From contig JAEZHS010000669.1 in assembly GCA_023436825.1 (NCBI GenBank), forward strand, positions 1-14,252: a DNA stretch of 14,252 nt, written 5' to 3'. Source of the DNA: Pseudomonadota bacterium (GTDB taxonomy: Bacteria > Pseudomonadota > Alphaproteobacteria > Reyranellales > Reyranellaceae). Made by a program: the position numbers and the translations under genes. The notes under the pieces are model-generated. The model saw only the letters and a program-made list of their open reading frames with translations. It had not been told where the DNA came from and did not search any database. The number at the start of each line of letters is the position of its first letter. Position 1 is the stretch's first letter. This document shows, piece by piece, positions 13,085 to 14,252 of the stretch.

Positions 13085-14249
13085 GACCGCCAACGACAAC
13101 GACCATCGCGGCCTCCTGCCGGCCGGCCTCGCCGATCTGCTGCCGCCCGACGCCGCCCGCGAGGCGCGCGCCATCGACCTCGCCATCGAGCGCTTCGCCG
13201 CCTTCGGCTACGAGCGCGTGAAGCCGCCATTGGTCGAGTTCGAGGAATCGCTGCTGGGCGGCCCGGGCGCGGCGTTGGCGCCGCAGACGTTCCGGCTGAT
13301 GGATCCGGTTTCGCAGCGCATGATGGGCGTGCGGCCGGACATGACTGTCCAAGTGGCGCGCATCGCCGTCACGAGACTGAAACACGAGCCACGGCCGCTG
13401 CGCCTGTCCTACGGCGGCAACGTCATCCGTGTGCGCGGCGGGGCCCTGAAGCCCGAGCGCCAGTTCGCGCAGGTCGGCACCGAGCTGATCGGCGTCGATT
13501 CAGCCGAGGCCGATGCGGAGGCTGTGCTGCTGGCGGTCGATGCGCTGCGCGCCATCGGCGTGGCCGAGCTCTCGGTCGATCTCAACCTGCCGACCCTGGT
13601 GGCTGCGGTCGGTGCCGGCCTGAAACTGCCGCCCGACACGCTGCGCCGCGTCCGCCGCGCCCTCGACCGCAAGGACGAAGGCGGCATCGCCAAGGCGCTG
13701 GGCGACGCCAAGAAGGCCATCGACGTGTTCACCGGCCTGCTGCGCGCTGCGGGACCCGCCGAGCGCGGCATCGCCCAGCTGAGCGCGCTCAAGCTGCCTG
13801 CCGCCGGCGCGGCCGAGGCGGCGCGGCTTGACGACGTGGTGAAGCTGATCCACGCCGCCGACGAGGACCTGCCGGTCACCCTCGACCCCGTGGAATATCG
13901 CGGCCTCGAATACCAGACGGGCGTATCGTTCTCGGTATTCGCACTCAGGGGCCGCCACGAGCTCGCCCGCGGCGGCCGCTACTCAGCCGGCTACCCCGAG
14001 GACGGGGTCAGCGAGCCCGCCACCGGGTTCACGCTCTACATGGATGCCGTGCTGCAGGCGTCGGAGGCGCCGGCCACGCGGCCGCGGCTGTTCCTGCCGC
14101 CGGGCACGCCCTGGCGCGATGCCCAGCAATGGCAGGCCAAAGGCTACGCGGTGGTGCGCGGTGTAAGCGCAGCAGACGACCCGCGCGTGGAAGCCAAGCG
14201 GCTGCTGTGCAGCCACGCGCTGATCGACAAGGAGGCTGTGCCGCTCTAA
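13083..14249 (+). CDS. hisZ: ATP phosphoribosyltransferase regulatory subunit HisZ
   Basis: A 388-aa paralogue of histidyl-tRNA synthetase that pairs with the short HisG to make the first enzyme of histidine synthesis and to carry its histidine feedback. The class II synthetase-like core shows GLLPAGLADLLPPDAARE, FRLMDPVSQRMMGVRPDMT (motif 2 region) and LRLSYGGNVIRVR. The region RGLEYQTGVSFSVFALRG then ARGGRYSAGY corresponds to the altered HisRS histidine loops. No anticodon-binding domain of normal length is present, as expected for HisZ. The gene is complete, with the TAA three bases before the window end; purA commonly follows in alphaproteobacteria. The iron operon runs the other way from the shared 190-base gap. 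Confidence 0.95.
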   Translation: MTANDNDHRGLLPAGLADLLPPDAAREARAIDLAIERFAAFGYERVKPPLVEFEESLLGGPGAALAPQTFRLMDPVSQRMMGVRPDMTVQVARIAVTRLKHEPRPLRLSYGGNVIRVRGGALKPERQFAQVGTELIGVDSAEADAEAVLLAVDALRAIGVAELSVDLNLPTLVAAVGAGLKLPPDTLRRVRRALDRKDEGGIAKALGDAKKAIDVFTGLLRAAGPAERGIAQLSALKLPAAGAAEAARLDDVVKLIHAADEDLPVTLDPVEYRGLEYQTGVSFSVFALRGRHELARGGRYSAGYPEDGVSEPATGFTLYMDAVLQASEAPATRPRLFLPPGTPWRDAQQWQAKGYAVVRGVSAADDPRVEAKRLLCSHALIDKEAVPL

Positions 14250-14252
14250 CTC

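Noticed and set aside
1..14252. CRISPR arrays, tRNA or rRNA genes
   Set aside because: No regularly spaced direct repeats and no tRNA- or rRNA-like stretches were seen on either strand.

Overview
The window is a GC-rich piece of chromosome, almost certainly from an alphaproteobacterium. SerC is the divergent alphaproteobacterial type of phosphoserine aminotransferase. hisZ, a Fur-family regulator and an exbB with a long N-terminal extension fit the same group. The order or genus cannot be fixed from the sequence alone; Rhodospirillales/Reyranella-like is a guess.

Layout, left to right. (1) 27-1193, minus: serC, with a two-hairpin leader (1199-1269) in which the ribosome binding site is paired. 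This is a candidate serC RNA motif. (2) 1323-2033, minus: a haloacid-dehalogenase-type HAD hydrolase. (3) 2143-3093, plus: a fluoride riboswitch followed by crcB/fluC and a half-size EamA transporter. (4) 3117-6800, minus: a compact envelope-glycan-type operon of GtrB-like GT2 glycosyltransferase, SAM methyltransferase, small cupin and a multi-spanning GT-C-like protein. A large imperfect palindrome sits directly in front of the last gene. (5) 6886-8268: an accessory patch with lower local GC. It holds an unrecognised helical protein (6886-7683), a frameshifted small ORF coupled to it, the 5' end of an IS481-type element, and a 70-bp dispersed-type palindrome. (6) 8270-12892, minus: an iron operon in the order DUF3649, PepSY, DUF3325, exbB, exbD, tonB, fur, with overlapping or nearly abutting genes. 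(7) 13083-14249, plus: hisZ, complete, with its start codon inside a small hairpin.

How the parts work together. The seven iron genes form a unit that energises TonB-dependent outer-membrane uptake and handles iron at the inner membrane, with its own Fur-family regulator as the last gene. No TonB-dependent receptor lies in the window. The glycosyltransferase operon looks like a lipid-linked sugar donor pathway: the GT2 makes polyprenyl-phosphate sugar and the GT-C-like protein could use it in the periplasm. The fluoride unit pairs a known fluoride channel with a small transporter of unknown substrate under one riboswitch. The best candidates for something not yet described are that fluoride-linked EamA half-transporter, the palindrome covering the GT-C start, and the decayed gene pair at 6886-7900.
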